Assembly: GCA_021495925.1 (NCBI GenBank)
Contig: JAKEKT010000137.1
Span: 1 to 64,000, forward strand
Length of the DNA: 64,000 nt
Reading direction: 5' to 3'
From: Diplodia intermedia
Lineage: Eukaryota > Ascomycota > Dothideomycetes > Botryosphaeriales > Botryosphaeriaceae
In this document: in pieces, positions 10,741 to 21,992 of the stretch
Layout of the letters: each line of letters starts with the position of its first letter
How positions within the stretch are numbered: position 1 is the first letter of the stretch
Made by a program: the position numbers and the translations under genes
Notes under the pieces: generated by a model
Told to the model about the DNA's origin: nothing
Seen by the model: only the letters and a program-made list of their open reading frames with translations
Database searches by the model: none

Positions 10741-12121
10741 ATGAGCAACCCCCCGCAACAGGAGGTCATCGAGCTTGATCCGGTACCGAGGCACCCCTGA
10801 TTCACGCGGATGCATTGCTTACGTAGCCAACCAGGATGCGTTGGATGGCCAGGAGTCGGCTCTGGGGGAAGACTCGTGCGTTGCCGCCATTGACTTCAGC
10901 AAGACGAGTAGCTGACAGCGCCACAAGGGAGAGTTACACCACGTCACTGAAGTCCAGCATACTGCAGTACAAATACGAGAATGGACGCCGCTACCACGCC
11001 GACATCAAAGACAAGTGTATCCATCCTGCAGAGTATCCACGGCTGTGGAGGTGCTGACGAAGGTTTCCAGCGTACTGGATGCCCAATGACGAGAAGGAGC
11101 TGGACCGACTCGACCTGTACCACCACATTGTCCTGCTCCGCTGCGACGGCAAGCTTCACCTGGCCCCCATCGGCGAGAGCCCGCAGCGGATTCTCGACAT
11201 CGGCGCGGGAACCGGCATATGGGCCATTGAAATGGCCGAGGCCTTTCCTTCGGCCGAGGTGCGACGATTCCTCTCTTGAAACACCTGCGATGGCTGACCA
11301 GACCAAACAGGTCATTGGAAACGACCTGAGTCCCGTGCAGCCATCGTTGTGAGTTGCTCCTGTGGAAAGTCGCCCCTCGCTTGAACTCACCCGACGCAGC
11401 GTGCCTCCAAACGTCAAGTTCGAGATCGACGACGTCGAGGACGACTGGCTGTACAGCACGCCCTTCGACTACATCCACTGCCGCTTCATGGCCGGCTCGC
11501 TGAAAGACTGGCCCCGTCTGATGGACCAGGCATTTCGGTAGGCATGCTCTCTCCCTCCACCAAGCTCGTCCGGCCCGTGAGAATCCGACTCATCATCATC
11601 ATACTCCCGCAGACACACCAAGCCCGGCGGCTGGGTCGAGTTCCAAGACTTCGAGATGCGCTTCTACACCCAAGGCGGCGACTTCAAGCCGGGCTCGCCG
11701 CTCGACAGGTGGTGCGACGAGCTCATCGAGGGCATCACCGACGCCGGCTTCGACCCGGAGCCCGGCCCCAAGCTCGAGGGCTGGGTCGAGGCCGCCGGGT
11801 TCGCCAACGTCGCCCACCGGCTCCTCCCCATCCCCACCGGCACGTGGCCCAAGGACAGGGGCCTCAAGGAGATCGGCGCCTTCGATCTCGTCCAGTTTCT
11901 CGAGGGCTTGGAGGCCATTTCCATGCGCACCATGACCCAGCTCAGGGGCTGGACGGTCGAGGAGGTGCAGGTCATGCTGGCGAGGCTGCGTGTGGAGCTG
12001 AGGAATCCGCGGATGCGGATCCAGCATAATATGTGAGTGGGGAGTGTGTTCCTGTTGGTGGCATCGTCGTGCTGATCTGAAATGTAGGCATGTCGTGTAC
12101 GCGCAGAAACCGCTTGAGTGA
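10741..12121 (+). CDS. LaeA-like SAM-dependent methyltransferase
   Basis: Eight exons (10741-10782, 10835-10875, 10919-11016, 11071-11258, 11311-11348, 11400-11537, 11613-12032, 12088-12121) join to 332 residues. Hallmarks come in order: SSILQYKYENGRRYHAD, then YWMPNDEKELDRLDLYHH, then SAM-binding motif I ILDIGAGTGIWAIEMAE. GNDLSPVQPS with VPPNVKFEIDDVEDDW, FDYIHCRFMAGS and KPGGWVEFQDFE follow. This is the class I Rossmann methyltransferase family of fungal secondary-metabolite enzymes and the regulator LaeA. Many fungi have dozens of such paralogues, so a specific LaeA role is not supported. No neighbouring synthase gene is visible, so a secondary-metabolite link is open. The intron-rich structure is normal for the family. 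Confidence 0.9.
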
Positions 12122-12404
12122 GCTTGTCGTTGCGGTTTTCCAAAGCTGCCGCGTTTGTTTTGTAATCGATAAGATGTTCTGGTCAAGCGATTGAAGTTGG
12201 TGAGAAGCTCTAGGCTGATACGGTGTGCAAGGCGTGACCTGATTCCAAGGCTGTGGCGATGAACGCGGGAGACCCGAGCCGGACCGCAAACTCGGATCGA
12301 ATCCCTGTGCAGGTTGGTTGACTGCTCCCGCTGCAGGGTGGGACTTCCATTCCGCTCCATGGGTGGCAGTCATCCGTATGTCCACACTAACTCATGCAAC
12401 ACCC

Positions 12405-15400
12405 CTACGACAGCACCATCTCCCACCTCCACTCCGACCCCTCACCAACCTCGAGCCGATGCCCCTCGAACGCCTCGGGCCCGCACGACGCAGTCCCCAG
12501 CCCCTGATGCTCCACATCCAGCCTCACCAGCACCTCCCCCTCCCTCCCCCTCCCCTCCAACTCAAACGGATGCCCCGCCTTCACCACATCCTCAGCCCCA
12601 AACCTCGAAGCAGCAAAGTTCCCAACCCCACCACCACCAACAAACTCCGCCGTCAGCCCCAACCCGTCCCCGCCACAAAACCTCACCCACCGCACATCCG
12701 CCCTGTTCCCGCACTCCTGCGGCACCTCGTACCCCGTCCACAGCTCGTCGACTTTCCCTACTGCCCAGTTGCCCACCCTCTGCGACGCCTTCTTGTCGCG
12801 GTACCCCTCGCCCGGCCCGCGCCCGAACCAGCGCACGCTCTCCAACGCCGCCGCCGCGATGCCGAACTCCCACCCCACCCGCGCGAAGGTCGCGGGCAGG
12901 TTCTTGCCGTGCGCGGTCGCGACGGTGGTGATGTGTACGGCGTCGGCGTCGGTGTCGGCGTCGGAGGCACGCCGCGCGTGGAAGACGTACGTCGTGTGCA
13001 CGTCGACGCCCCACTCGAGAACCGGCGGGGCGTAGCGGTGCGATGTCGTGACGGTGACGGTGTTGCTGTTTTCGTCCTGCCGCCACCGCACGGCGCCGCG
13101 CCGGTGCGGGCGCGCGAGGTGCAGCTGTTTGGCGGCCCAGTCGTGCGCGTCGCCGCCGCCGTGGTCGTTGTCGGTGGGGGCGCGGTGGAAGGTCAGGCGG
13201 GGGGAGCTGCGGAGGAGGTTTTCCGTGGTGGTGGTGGAGGACGATGGCGACGACGACTTCTTCTTCCAGGAGGAGAGGAGGCCGGTGGCGAGGTCGAAGG
13301 TCCAGGTCGATGTGGGCCCGGTGATGGTGAGGTCGGCGGGGGAGGTTTGCGAGGCGGAGATGGCGGCGGAGGGGGATGGGTTGACGGCGGGGTCGTCGTC
13401 GTCCGCGTAGGGCCTGAGGAGGAGCTGGTGGGTGGCGACTTCGTGCCCGGCTTCGGCCCAGGCGGTGGAGTGTTTGAGTTTCCAGTCCAGCTGGAGGTGG
13501 CTTCCTTCTCGCAGCCGGCCGGGCTCGAGCTTGGGGAAGGTGACTGCGCCCTTCTGGCCGGGGAGGATGTCGGGGACGTGCGCGGCTCCGAGAGACGTGA
13601 CGCTGCCGTCCTGCACGACGGATACAGAGCAGGCCAGGTGCTCGAGGGAGGAGAAGTCGTAGCGGTTGATGACGGTGGCGGAGCCGGCCGCGACGTCTGC
13701 CGCCACGAACTGCACCGGCTCGATCGCCTTCTTGTACTCGAGCAAGCCCGGGCCGACGCTGTGATCGGACCGCACGAGGCCGTCCATGACAAAGGTCCCG
13801 TCGTTCGGCTGGTCGCCAAAGTCGCCGCCGTAGGCATAGTACTTGTGTCCGTCGGGCGAGGTCGCCTCGAGCCCATGGTTGGCCCACTCCCACACCCACC
13901 CGCCCTGCAGGCACGGATGCTCGTAGAACAGCTCCATGTACTCGCGCAACCCGCCAGGCCCGTTGCCCATGGCATGCGCGAACTCGCACAGCACCAGCGG
14001 CTTCTTCTTCTCCTCCTCCTTCGCGGCACCATCCCACGCGGCGGCAAACTCCCTCAGCGCCCGCAGCTCGGGATACATGAGCGAAAACAGATCCGCCGTC
14101 TCGGCGCGGACGTCGCCCTCGTAGTGCACCGCGCGCGTGGGGTCGTTCGCCTTGGCCCACGCGTACATGGCGCGGTGGTTGCGCCCGTAGAAGGCCTCGT
14201 TGCCCAGGCTCCACAGCACGACGCACGCGTGGTTGCGGTCGCGCACCACCAGCTGCCGCACGCGGTCGACGTACGCCTGCTCCCAGCGCGCGTTGTCGCT
14301 CGTCCACGCCCCCGCCGCCTCGTACACCAGCGCCTTGCGCTGCTCGTACGGGAGCCTCTTCTCGTCCGCGGAAAGCGCCTCCTCCTCGACGCACGCGAAC
14401 CCGTGCGTCTCCAGGTCCGCCTCGTCCATGACCCAGAACCCCAGCTCGTCCGCCAGGTCGTACAGCCGCGGGTCGTTGGGCTGGTGGCATGTGCGGATCG
14501 CGTTGACGTTGTGCGTCTTCATCAGTAGCAGGTCGTGGCGCAGCAGGTCGGGCCCGACCGCCCGCCCGCGCGAAGGGTGGTGCTCGTGCCGGTTGACGCC
14601 GCGGAACAGGACGCGCGCGCCGTTGACGGTGAAGATGCCGTCGCGGATCGCGGCGCTGCGCACGCCGATGCGGTGGGGCACGGTTTGCTGGTTGTTGAGC
14701 GTGAGCGCGAGGTGGTACAGGTAGGGGTCTTCGGCCGTCCATTTGCGGGGCGAGGCGAGGGCGAGGTCGAGCCGGATGGGCGAGGTGGACGGGGACGGGA
14801 TGTCTGTCGAGCTGTCGAGGATCAGCGTGGATTTGTCGCTGTCGTAGAGGCTGAGGTGGAGGGTGCCGGTGCCGCGGACGGTTACGTCGACGCGGAGGGT
14901 GGCGTTGTTGTACTCGTCGTCCAGGAGCGTTTGGGCGAAGAAGTCTTGGATGTGCGATTTGGGGAAAGCGAGCAGGTTCACGTCGCGGAAGATGCCAGAG
15001 AGCCACCACTGGTCTGGGTGTCCGTTAGACTAGATGGTGAAGGGCGGGAGGGGGAAACGCACCTTGGTCCTCGAGGTAGCTTCCATCCGACCACTGATAG
15101 ACACTGACTGCCACCGTATTCTCGCCCGCGAAATCCAAGAACGGAGTGATGTCGAATTCCGACGGGTTCCTGGCGCCTTGCGAGTAACCCACTTCTTCCC
15201 CGTTGATCCACACGTGAAATGCCGAATCAACGCCCTCGAAGCGCAGGCGAATCTGGCTGTCCCCCCACTCCTTCGGCACGGTGAAGTTGCGGCGGTAGCT
15301 CCCGGTGGGGTTGTCGTCCAGGGGCACATTCGGCGGATCCACAGGGAACGGATAGGGCAGGTTGGTGTAATGCGGCTTTCCGTAGCCCTCCATCTGCCAC

Positions 15401-15672
15401 ATCGAAGGCACGGGGATGTCGGGCCATGCCGAAGCGTCGAATCCCGGGGTTTGAAAGCCTTCGGGGGTCCGATACGGCGAGGATGCGTAGTGGAACTTCC
15501 ACGGCCCGTTGAGACTCACGGTCGAATCCGATTTGGCCGGGTCGTACGAGAGAGCAGCTGATGTGGACGCGTAGTTGAAGAAGGATGCCCGTGGAGGGAG
15601 CGTGTTGCGGTGGATGACTTCCAGGTTCGACCAGTCTGGAGCCGCCGAAAAGGACTCGCCGTGTGACGCCAT
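12405..15672 (-). CDS. Beta-galactosidase, GH2 (LacZ type)
   Basis: Two exons (15063-15672 and 12405-15013, minus strand) join to 1,072 residues. The splice restores LEDQDQWWLSGIFRDV, a LacZ signature. Domains in order are: sugar-binding jelly roll (FNYAST to VGYSQGARNPSEFD), Ig-like linker, TIM barrel with GVNRHEHHP, TCHQPNDPR, the acid/base Glu in WSLGNEAF and the nucleophile Glu in LVLCEFAHAMGNG, then the C-terminal Bgal_small domain (RAPTDNDHGGG, WFGRGPGEGYRDKK). It hydrolyses terminal beta-galactosides such as lactose. No signal peptide is seen from the chosen start (MASHGESF), so it is probably intracellular; an in-frame reading extends upstream but looks noncoding. It lies beside a secreted protein and a lactose-permease-type transporter, consistent with import then cytosolic hydrolysis. 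The large opposite-strand frame is a GC-rich shadow. Confidence 0.95.
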
Positions 15673-15900
15673 CTTCTGCGAGACAATGATGGAGTGAAAC
15701 AATTCCAGCAGTTTTATGCCAATGTCCAGCAAGCGCGATGCGGGGATGTCGGCCATTCGCGGCAAACTTGGCCGAGCACTTATCGCCCGATTGCGATGCA
15801 TGCGGAGCGGGGTAGCTGCAGCTATTTCCTTCAGGTGGATCTGCACATGCTTCTCTTTTCGGGGCAGCGTCCGAGGAAAAGTGATTGTCATCCACCGAGC

Positions 15901-17897
15901 TCAACACGTATACTCAAACTCAAACTCAACCGCCGGCACCCCCTCAAACCCGTCCGGCACCACATAGCTAATATTATAAAACCAATGATCCCTCAACTGA
16001 CTCCCATACGTCGTCGGCAGCCTCTCCAGCCCCTGCGCCGTCACATCCACCCGCAAGCACGGCAACCCCTCAAACCCATCCACCCTGTTCCCCGCCATCA
16101 ACCAACCCGGCGGCACCCCCGACAGCGCAAACGTAAACACCCCCGCGCCCTCCTGCGCGCGGTTCGGATACGCCACGCTCAGCCTTCCCTCCCCCGCGAC
16201 CGCCCGCACCGCCGCCGCCGAAGGATACAGGCTGAAAAACGCCACGTACGGCGCGGGCCCGTGACCCGCGTCCGCCGCCCAGTGCACGATGGCGGGCACG
16301 AACTGGTCGCCGCGGCTCGCCGTCTCGCCCTCCACGCTCTCCGCCCCGATCATCAATGGCCCGCTCACCCACGACGTCGCCGTCCGCACCGTGTCGGTCG
16401 ACAGGTCGTCCTTGATCGTGCGCCGCAGCAGCCGCGGCGCCGCCCCGTTGAAGGATGTCGACGTCAGCCAGCCGTCGAGCGACGGCGGGATGTGGGAGTG
16501 TGCGATGGAGGCGACTAGCGCGATCTGCGCGCCCTGCGCGATGTCGTAGAGGAGGTCGGCTTCGCCCTTGGGCGGCTGCGGGCCGTGGGCGTGCCCGTAG
16601 GTGGACCAGAACCAGAGGCTGAGGATGGAGGAGTGCGTTGTCATGTCGCGGGTGTAGGCGCGGTCGTAGGCTTTGGTTTGGTTTGGTGGGGGTTAGTCGG
16701 TTGGGCGGTGGTGTTGTGGGGGGGAGGGAGGTGGGGGGGGACTCACGGCCGACCATGTTTTTGAGGTAGGGATTGTAGTGGGCGGCGATGTCGCTCCAGA
16801 GCGCCGGGAGGACGTATTCGGCGGTTGCCTTTATGGAAGAGTTCGCGGGCGCGTACTTGATGGCGGCGGAGAGCGCCCAGATGTCCATGCCGTAGTATGT
16901 CGGCGCGTTGTACTCGCCCAGCGTGTTGGAGTCGTTCCAGGTGAAGAGGTCCAGGAGCAGCTGTCCTTGCAGGTTGGCGAAGTCGGTGAAGGTCGAGTTG
17001 TTCAGGCGGTGGCCGATCCACGACACCATGACGGCCCGCATGTACGCTGGATTGGAATATTCCAGGGTGAGATTGTCGTCTTCGGGGTAGGTTCCGTTGC
17101 GCCGCATGCTGCCGATTGCTGCGTGGGTTAGTGACGTCTCAATCTCCGAGACCAAGTCGTTCCCGAGTAGGTGCTCAAACTCTTCCACCGCTTGGACAAG
17201 AGTGGTTCCGATGAACTCCCTGTGCGAGGTGAGCTCCAGTAGCCTGGCTTTGGTTTAGAAAGGGACAACTACCTCCAGTTGGGGTCATAGGTTGTCTGAT
17301 GATCTGTCAGCCGAGGAAGCCCACGTCGGGCGTAGCGTTACTCACGTATATCTGAGGCGGATATAAATCCGAGTCGGGGGTGGGGTCAGGCTCTGTGCAG
17401 CGATGAGCGTCTGAGACACCATGACAGTGATGAACTGACCATCGGGACTAAGCTTGAATGTGCCATACCAGGCCGAATCAAACTGCTCTGTATACTGACA
17501 GGCCAGTCTGATCTCGACGTGAGCATTCAAAGTCGAATCAAAACTTCCAACACGTACATGTTTCTCAGAGCTGCTTTCGCATGGACAACATCATCGCCCT
17601 GGTTCCGCTTCAAAAGGCCGACAGTGTACCAAGCAGTGAACCTGACAGACCAGGGGCCGTTGTCCGAGTACCAGATGAAGTCGTAGTAGGAGTCGTATCT
17701 CAGGTCTTGCACGGCCATTGAATAGTCGAACAAGTCTTGGGCGGCTGGTGCGGTCCATGATGGTGAGCAAACGGTGATGGACATGTGGATGAATCGCAAT
17801 TACCAGCTGAAAGGGTTTCATTGTGCTTTGATGAAGCTCCGGCAGCTACGCCCAGAGTCGAAGCGGAAACGATGGCCAGGGCAAAAAGCAAATGCAT
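15901..17897 (-). CDS. Secreted protein of unassigned fungal family, possible glycan-active enzyme
   Basis: Seven exons (17804-17897, 17558-17744, 17440-17507, 17346-17392, 17273-17295, 16747-17219, 15901-16670) join in frame to 553 residues. The protein begins with a signal peptide (MHLLFALAIVSASTLGVAAG). Conserved-looking blocks are DSYYDFIWYSDNGPWSVRFT, SAWYGTFKLSPDEPDP, YDPNWREF, GEYNAPTYYGMDIWALS, NPYLKNMVGPYDRAYTRDM and LSLWFWS. The helical first 350 residues with repeated aromatic helix ends suggest an (alpha/alpha) toroid, and the last 150 residues look beta-rich. I recognise it as a conserved uncharacterised fungal type but cannot name a family. Its place between a GH2 beta-galactosidase and a lactose-type permease suggests it acts on an extracellular galactoside or glycan. 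That role is inferred only from context. Confidence 0.75.
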
Positions 17898-18420
17898 GGT
17901 GGATGTCTTGCAGTGTCCGATTGGCCTCTTGTCCTCTCCCGCCCTCTTGTACATGGCCATTACCGTCTCTTCAGGAAGCCGCCGTGCAGGTCCCATGTTC
18001 CCCGCAGCAATGCTCGGCATATCTCGCGAGCGGAGCTGCACCAGCATTGGCCGAGGGGGTTCTGATTGGGAGATTCGGCTAACCCAAACGAGCAACTCCG
18101 CCGCGGGCAGGCGACTACCCCATCTTTGCGCCGCAGCGCCACTTGACCGGCGCCTGCATGACCGGCCAAGAAGGCCGTCGTAGGACCAGAGATATGCTGA
18201 CCTGTCCGAACTTCGCCGCATCGGCAATTGCGGCGAAGTGGGCGGTTTTCCGAACGCGTCTCCCTGGCAGGCGCTGCATTGCTGGCGTGAGGACGCGTGT
18301 AGACGACCATGGTGTTGCGCGGGGCTCTTATCTTTACTACTATATCAAAGGTCGGACGTGATAAAAGTGAGAGCCGATGCACAGTCTTTGTTGCACGAGG
18401 CCTATCCCCATCCGAACGCA
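17898..18420. promoter_or_regulatory. Divergent promoter of the galactoside group
   Basis: The 523-bp spacer separates the secreted protein (minus) from the permease (plus), so it probably controls both. A TATA-like ACTATATCAAAG lies about 75 bases before the permease ATG. A GCGGGG at about 18315, matching the CreA consensus SYGGRG, would fit carbon catabolite repression, but so short a match is weak evidence. Confidence 0.4.
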
Positions 18421-20439
18421 ATGGGTGTCCCTTCGGCGGCGACGTCGCCAGACGTTGTGCTCAATGGCCGAAAAGCCGGGTGGTTTCAGAACTCGGCGAT
18501 CATCAAGCTCAACTTGATTCTGCTCTTGTCGATGATCTCCAGCTACGCCACGGGCTTCGATGGCTCGATGATGAGTCCGGCTACCGCTGCTCTGGCATCA
18601 GGACTCCGTTGACCGAAACAGATGGCTTGCAGTCCCTCGATACTTGGAATGAGTTTTTCAACCACCCAGGCCCATCGCTGCTGTCAGTTTTTTCTTCCCC
18701 GGAACGGCTCTCAAACACTGACAGCGCGGCAGCGGCCTCCTCAACGCGATACAGAGTGTTGGCCAATTGGTTGCGCTGGTAAGTGAGGACAAGCCTTTAC
18801 CAGAACGACACTGTCTAAGCCTCGTATACAGCCATTTTGTGCAGTAGCCTGTGACCACTTCGGCCGTCGGGCGACCCTCATCGGCGTCGCGCTCCAGGGC
18901 GGCGCGCAAAACAGTGAGCAACCCCACCTCCCGCACAGATTGAGCTTGCAACACGACCTCACCGAAAACAGCCGGCATGTTCATCGCCGCCCGCGGCCTC
19001 CTCGGCTTCGGCCTCGCATTCAACATCACCGCCGCGCCCCTCCTCATCCTCGAACTGGCCTACCCAACGCAGCGGGCACGTCTCCCTCCTCCAACCACAC
19101 ACAAGCGTCATCCACAGCGCTAACTTCCCCATCGTCACAGGCACCGCTGGTCAGCGTCTACAACTCGCTCTACTCGACCGGCGCGGTCGCCGCGGCCTGG
19201 ATCACCTTCGGCACCTTCCGGCTATCGAGCAGCTGGGCGTGGCGGATCCCGTCGCTCCTGCAAGCCGCATCAAGCGTGATCCAGCTGCTACTCTGCCGCT
19301 GCATCGACGAGTCGCCGCGCTGGCTCGTCGCCCACGACCGCGTCGACGCCGCGCGCGCGCTGATCGCCAAGCGCCACGCCGCCGGCGCCCCGGACGACCC
19401 CCTCGTCGCCGCGGAAGTCGCGCAGATCGCGGAGGCCCTGCGGCTCGAGGCGGCGGCGGCGCAGGCGTCGTCGTACCTCACGTTCTTCGCGACGCGCGGG
19501 AATCGCCGCCGCTTCGCCATCGTCCTGGCTGTCGGCTTCTTCTCGCAGTGGAGCGGGAATGGCTTGGTGTCGTACTACCTCGCGCTGGTCTTGGACTCGA
19601 TCGGGTACGAGTCCCAGGCCACGCAGACGCTCGTCAACGCGCTGCTGCAGATCTGGAGTTTGGCCTGGGGCGTGGCGTTTGCGTTGGTTGTCGGGCGGGT
19701 CGGCAGGAGGGTTATGTTTCTCGCGTCCACGGCGGGCGTCTTGGCTGTGTATGTCGGTGAGTGGAAGCATTTTCGTTCCCCTCGTTTTTCCCCCCTTGCC
19801 AAAGCGATGTGGGGGGTTCTGATATACCGACTGTTTCAGTGTGGACGGCGCTGGAAGCGACGTACGAGAAGGAGACCGAGCTGCACGGACGCGGCTCGCC
19901 CGGCGTGGCCAAGGGCGTGCTCGCCCTGATCTTCCTCTACAACTTCTTCTTCTCCATCGGCTGGGCGCCGCTGCAGGTGACGTATGTCGTCGAGATCTTG
20001 CCGTACAACCTCCGCGCGAGAGTGAGTGCCTCTCGCAACCCGGATATGGTGGCGCCGGCCTTGGCTTTTAACCGCCTCTTAGGGACTCGTGCTGTACAAC
20101 CTGTTCGTCGCTCTCGCTCTGATCTTCAATCAATACGTCAACCCGGTCGGCGTCACGAACTCGAAGTGGAGATGTAAGATTTGGTGGCCGCGTCGTGGCA
20201 CTTGTTCCGAGGACTGACGCTGTTTCTCAGACTACGTGACTTATGACGTTTGGCTCTTTGTCGAACTCGTCGTTGTATACTTCCTCTTCGTCGAGACCAG
20301 CGGAAAGAGCTTGGAGGAGACTGCGGCGATCCTCGATGGCGACGAGGCGACAGAGAAGCTGCAGGAGAATGCCAGGCAGGTGGCCGAAGCGATTACGGTT
20401 CAGGTTTTGGATGAGAAGACGAGAGATGGCCGGGTCTGA
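18421..20439 (+). CDS. MFS sugar transporter, lactose-permease (Lac12) type
   Basis: Nine exons (18421-18574, 18622-18682, 18733-18778, 18832-18913, 18972-19075, 19141-19756, 19840-20021, 20083-20173, 20231-20439) join to 514 residues. Splicing restores TGFDGSMMNGLQSLDTW, the Lac12-type motif after helix 1, then LLGLLNAIQSVGQ, CDHFGRRATLIG and AARGLLGFGLAFN. IDESPRWLV, GFFSQWSGNGLVSYYL, APLQVTYVVEILPYNLRARG and FVETSGKSLEET follow. It should be a proton symporter for lactose or related disaccharides in the plasma membrane. Intron 1 has a weak donor (GTCCGG) and intron 5 only works in frame as GC-AG (donor GCACGT at 19076). Paired with the beta-galactosidase it forms the yeast LAC4-LAC12 type arrangement. 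Confidence 0.88.
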
Positions 20440-20658
20440 GTATTTGGCCGCCCTGCGAGCTCCACGTGTTGCAGATGGAATAGAAGAAATCAGCACGGAA
20501 TATCGTTTATACATGAAGCGGAAAAAAGTACATATACACAATCAGAAAAAAGAAGCAAAAGAAGAAAAAAACTCCCAACCTCAAACACGCAAGGTCCACA
20601 TCCACCCCGCCCCACCCTAATCACTCACCAAGAATCACCTCACCCCTCCCCGCACCCC

Positions 20659-21992
20659 TCACAAATCATCCTCCAACGGGCTCTTCCCCACCGCCGTGCC
20701 GATGCGATCCTCAAAGAAAAACCGCAACCGCTCCACAGCCGCACGATCCGCCATCCAGCGCGCAAACTCGGTCGGATCGGTCCCGGGCATCTCGAGCGCA
20801 TCGGGCCAGCCCTCGGGCACGACATCCCTGCGCACGCTCCAGCCGCCGTTGGCCTCCTGGCGCTCCGTCGTCAGCAGGTACGAGTGCAGCAGCTTGGCGC
20901 TCTCCGGGTGCGGCGCGTCGCGCAGGATCGCGCCCGTCTGCGGCCACGTCACGAAGCCGCCGCTGGTCGATGGGAACGAGATGTTGTAGGGCGATGGCGG
21001 CGAGAGGCCGAGAGCGGTCGTGAAGGTCGCGACGTATGACCCGTTGGATGACCCGACGACGGTGGCGGGTGTGCCTGTGCCCCGCACCCAGCGCGGGTTT
21101 TGCTCGAGCAGCGCGTCGAACCAGGCGACGCCTTGTTGCCGGAGGATGAGGTCGAAGGCGTAGAGGACGGCGTCCTGGGGCGAGGGAGGGTTGTGTTAGT
21201 TTAAGAGAGAGAGAGTGTGTGTGTGTGTGTGTGAGCTCCAAGAAGAGGAGAAGGGTTTGGTTGGTTGGTGGCGATGCTGCTACGAGGAAGCAGTGGAGAG
21301 GAGATGAACAAAACTCACGTCGTCGTTGGGGTAGGTCAGCACGAGTTTGTTCTTGAACTCGGGCTTGAGGTAGTCGGTGTACTCCTTGGGCCCTTCGGAG
21401 ACGTAGAGGCTGTTCCACACATTGGACCAGCCGAAGATGCCGATGCCCCCGTAGTAGCCCTGCGGGTCCTTGTACGCGTCGTGCACCTGGTCCCAGCCGA
21501 TCGGCTTGTAGGGCAGGAGCGCGCCCTGGGACTTCCAGCGCGGGTAGTCGTGCAGCGTCTGGAGGATGATGCTGTCGACGTACAGGCTGTCCGTGGCCAG
21601 TTGGCGGTCGAGCTGCGGCGCAAACTGTTAGGGGGTGATTGTTTGTAGACGGCGCACTGGACTTACGTTGACGTCGTGGTACTTGGACAGATCCACGGTG
21701 ATGTTCAGAGTCATGCCGGGGAACTTGGCCTCGAAAGCCTCCTTGAGGGAGTCCTGCTGGTTCTTCTCATCGCTGTCGACGGGTCAGTACATGGCTTGCC
21801 AATCAGGAGATTCGTGTCTTACCCGCCATGCCAGACGGTGAGGGTGCCGCCCTCCTTCAAGGCAGCCTGGTAGATCTCATCCAGGGTGCGGTTCTCAACG
21901 CCGACGTAGTTGTTGAAGCTCAACTGAGGGTCGAAGGCGGAGGATAGGGCGGCGGATGCCAAGAGGCAAGAAACCAAGCTTCCAGAAACCAT
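20659..21992 (-). CDS. Secreted periplasmic-binding-protein-like (ABC-type solute-binding fold)
   Basis: Four exons (21823-21992, 21667-21772, 21319-21624, 20659-21174) join to 365 residues. A signal peptide (MVSGSLVSCLLASAALSSAF) is followed by blocks typical of bacterial extracellular solute-binding proteins. These are YQAALKEGGTLTVWHGGDEK, then FEAKFPGMTLNITVDLSKY, DSIILQTLHDYPRWKSQG, KPEFKNKLVLTYPNDDDAVLYAF, and TWPQTGAILRDAPHPESAKL. This matches the iron/thiamine-type substrate-binding branch found in some secreted fungal proteins. Fungi lack the matching bacterial importer, so ligand and partner are unknown; it may scavenge or sequester a small ligand. A TATA-like GTATAAATGC lies about 62 bases upstream. 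Intron 3 contains an AG/TG microsatellite. Codon use and introns are like the neighbours, so any transfer from bacteria is old. Confidence 0.85.
21204..21234. repeat. AG/TG dinucleotide microsatellite
   Basis: A run of AG units followed by TG units lies inside intron 3 of the solute-binding-like gene, making that intron 144 bases long against 43-50 for its other two. Confidence 0.9.

Noticed and set aside
10741..12121. Naming the methyltransferase laeA
   Set aside because: The family is large in filamentous fungi and no orthology evidence is available from sequence alone.
12318..14528. 736-codon open frame on the plus strand
   Set aside because: It lies opposite the GH2 beta-galactosidase exon, has repetitive composition and no domains; it is a shadow of GC-rich codon use.
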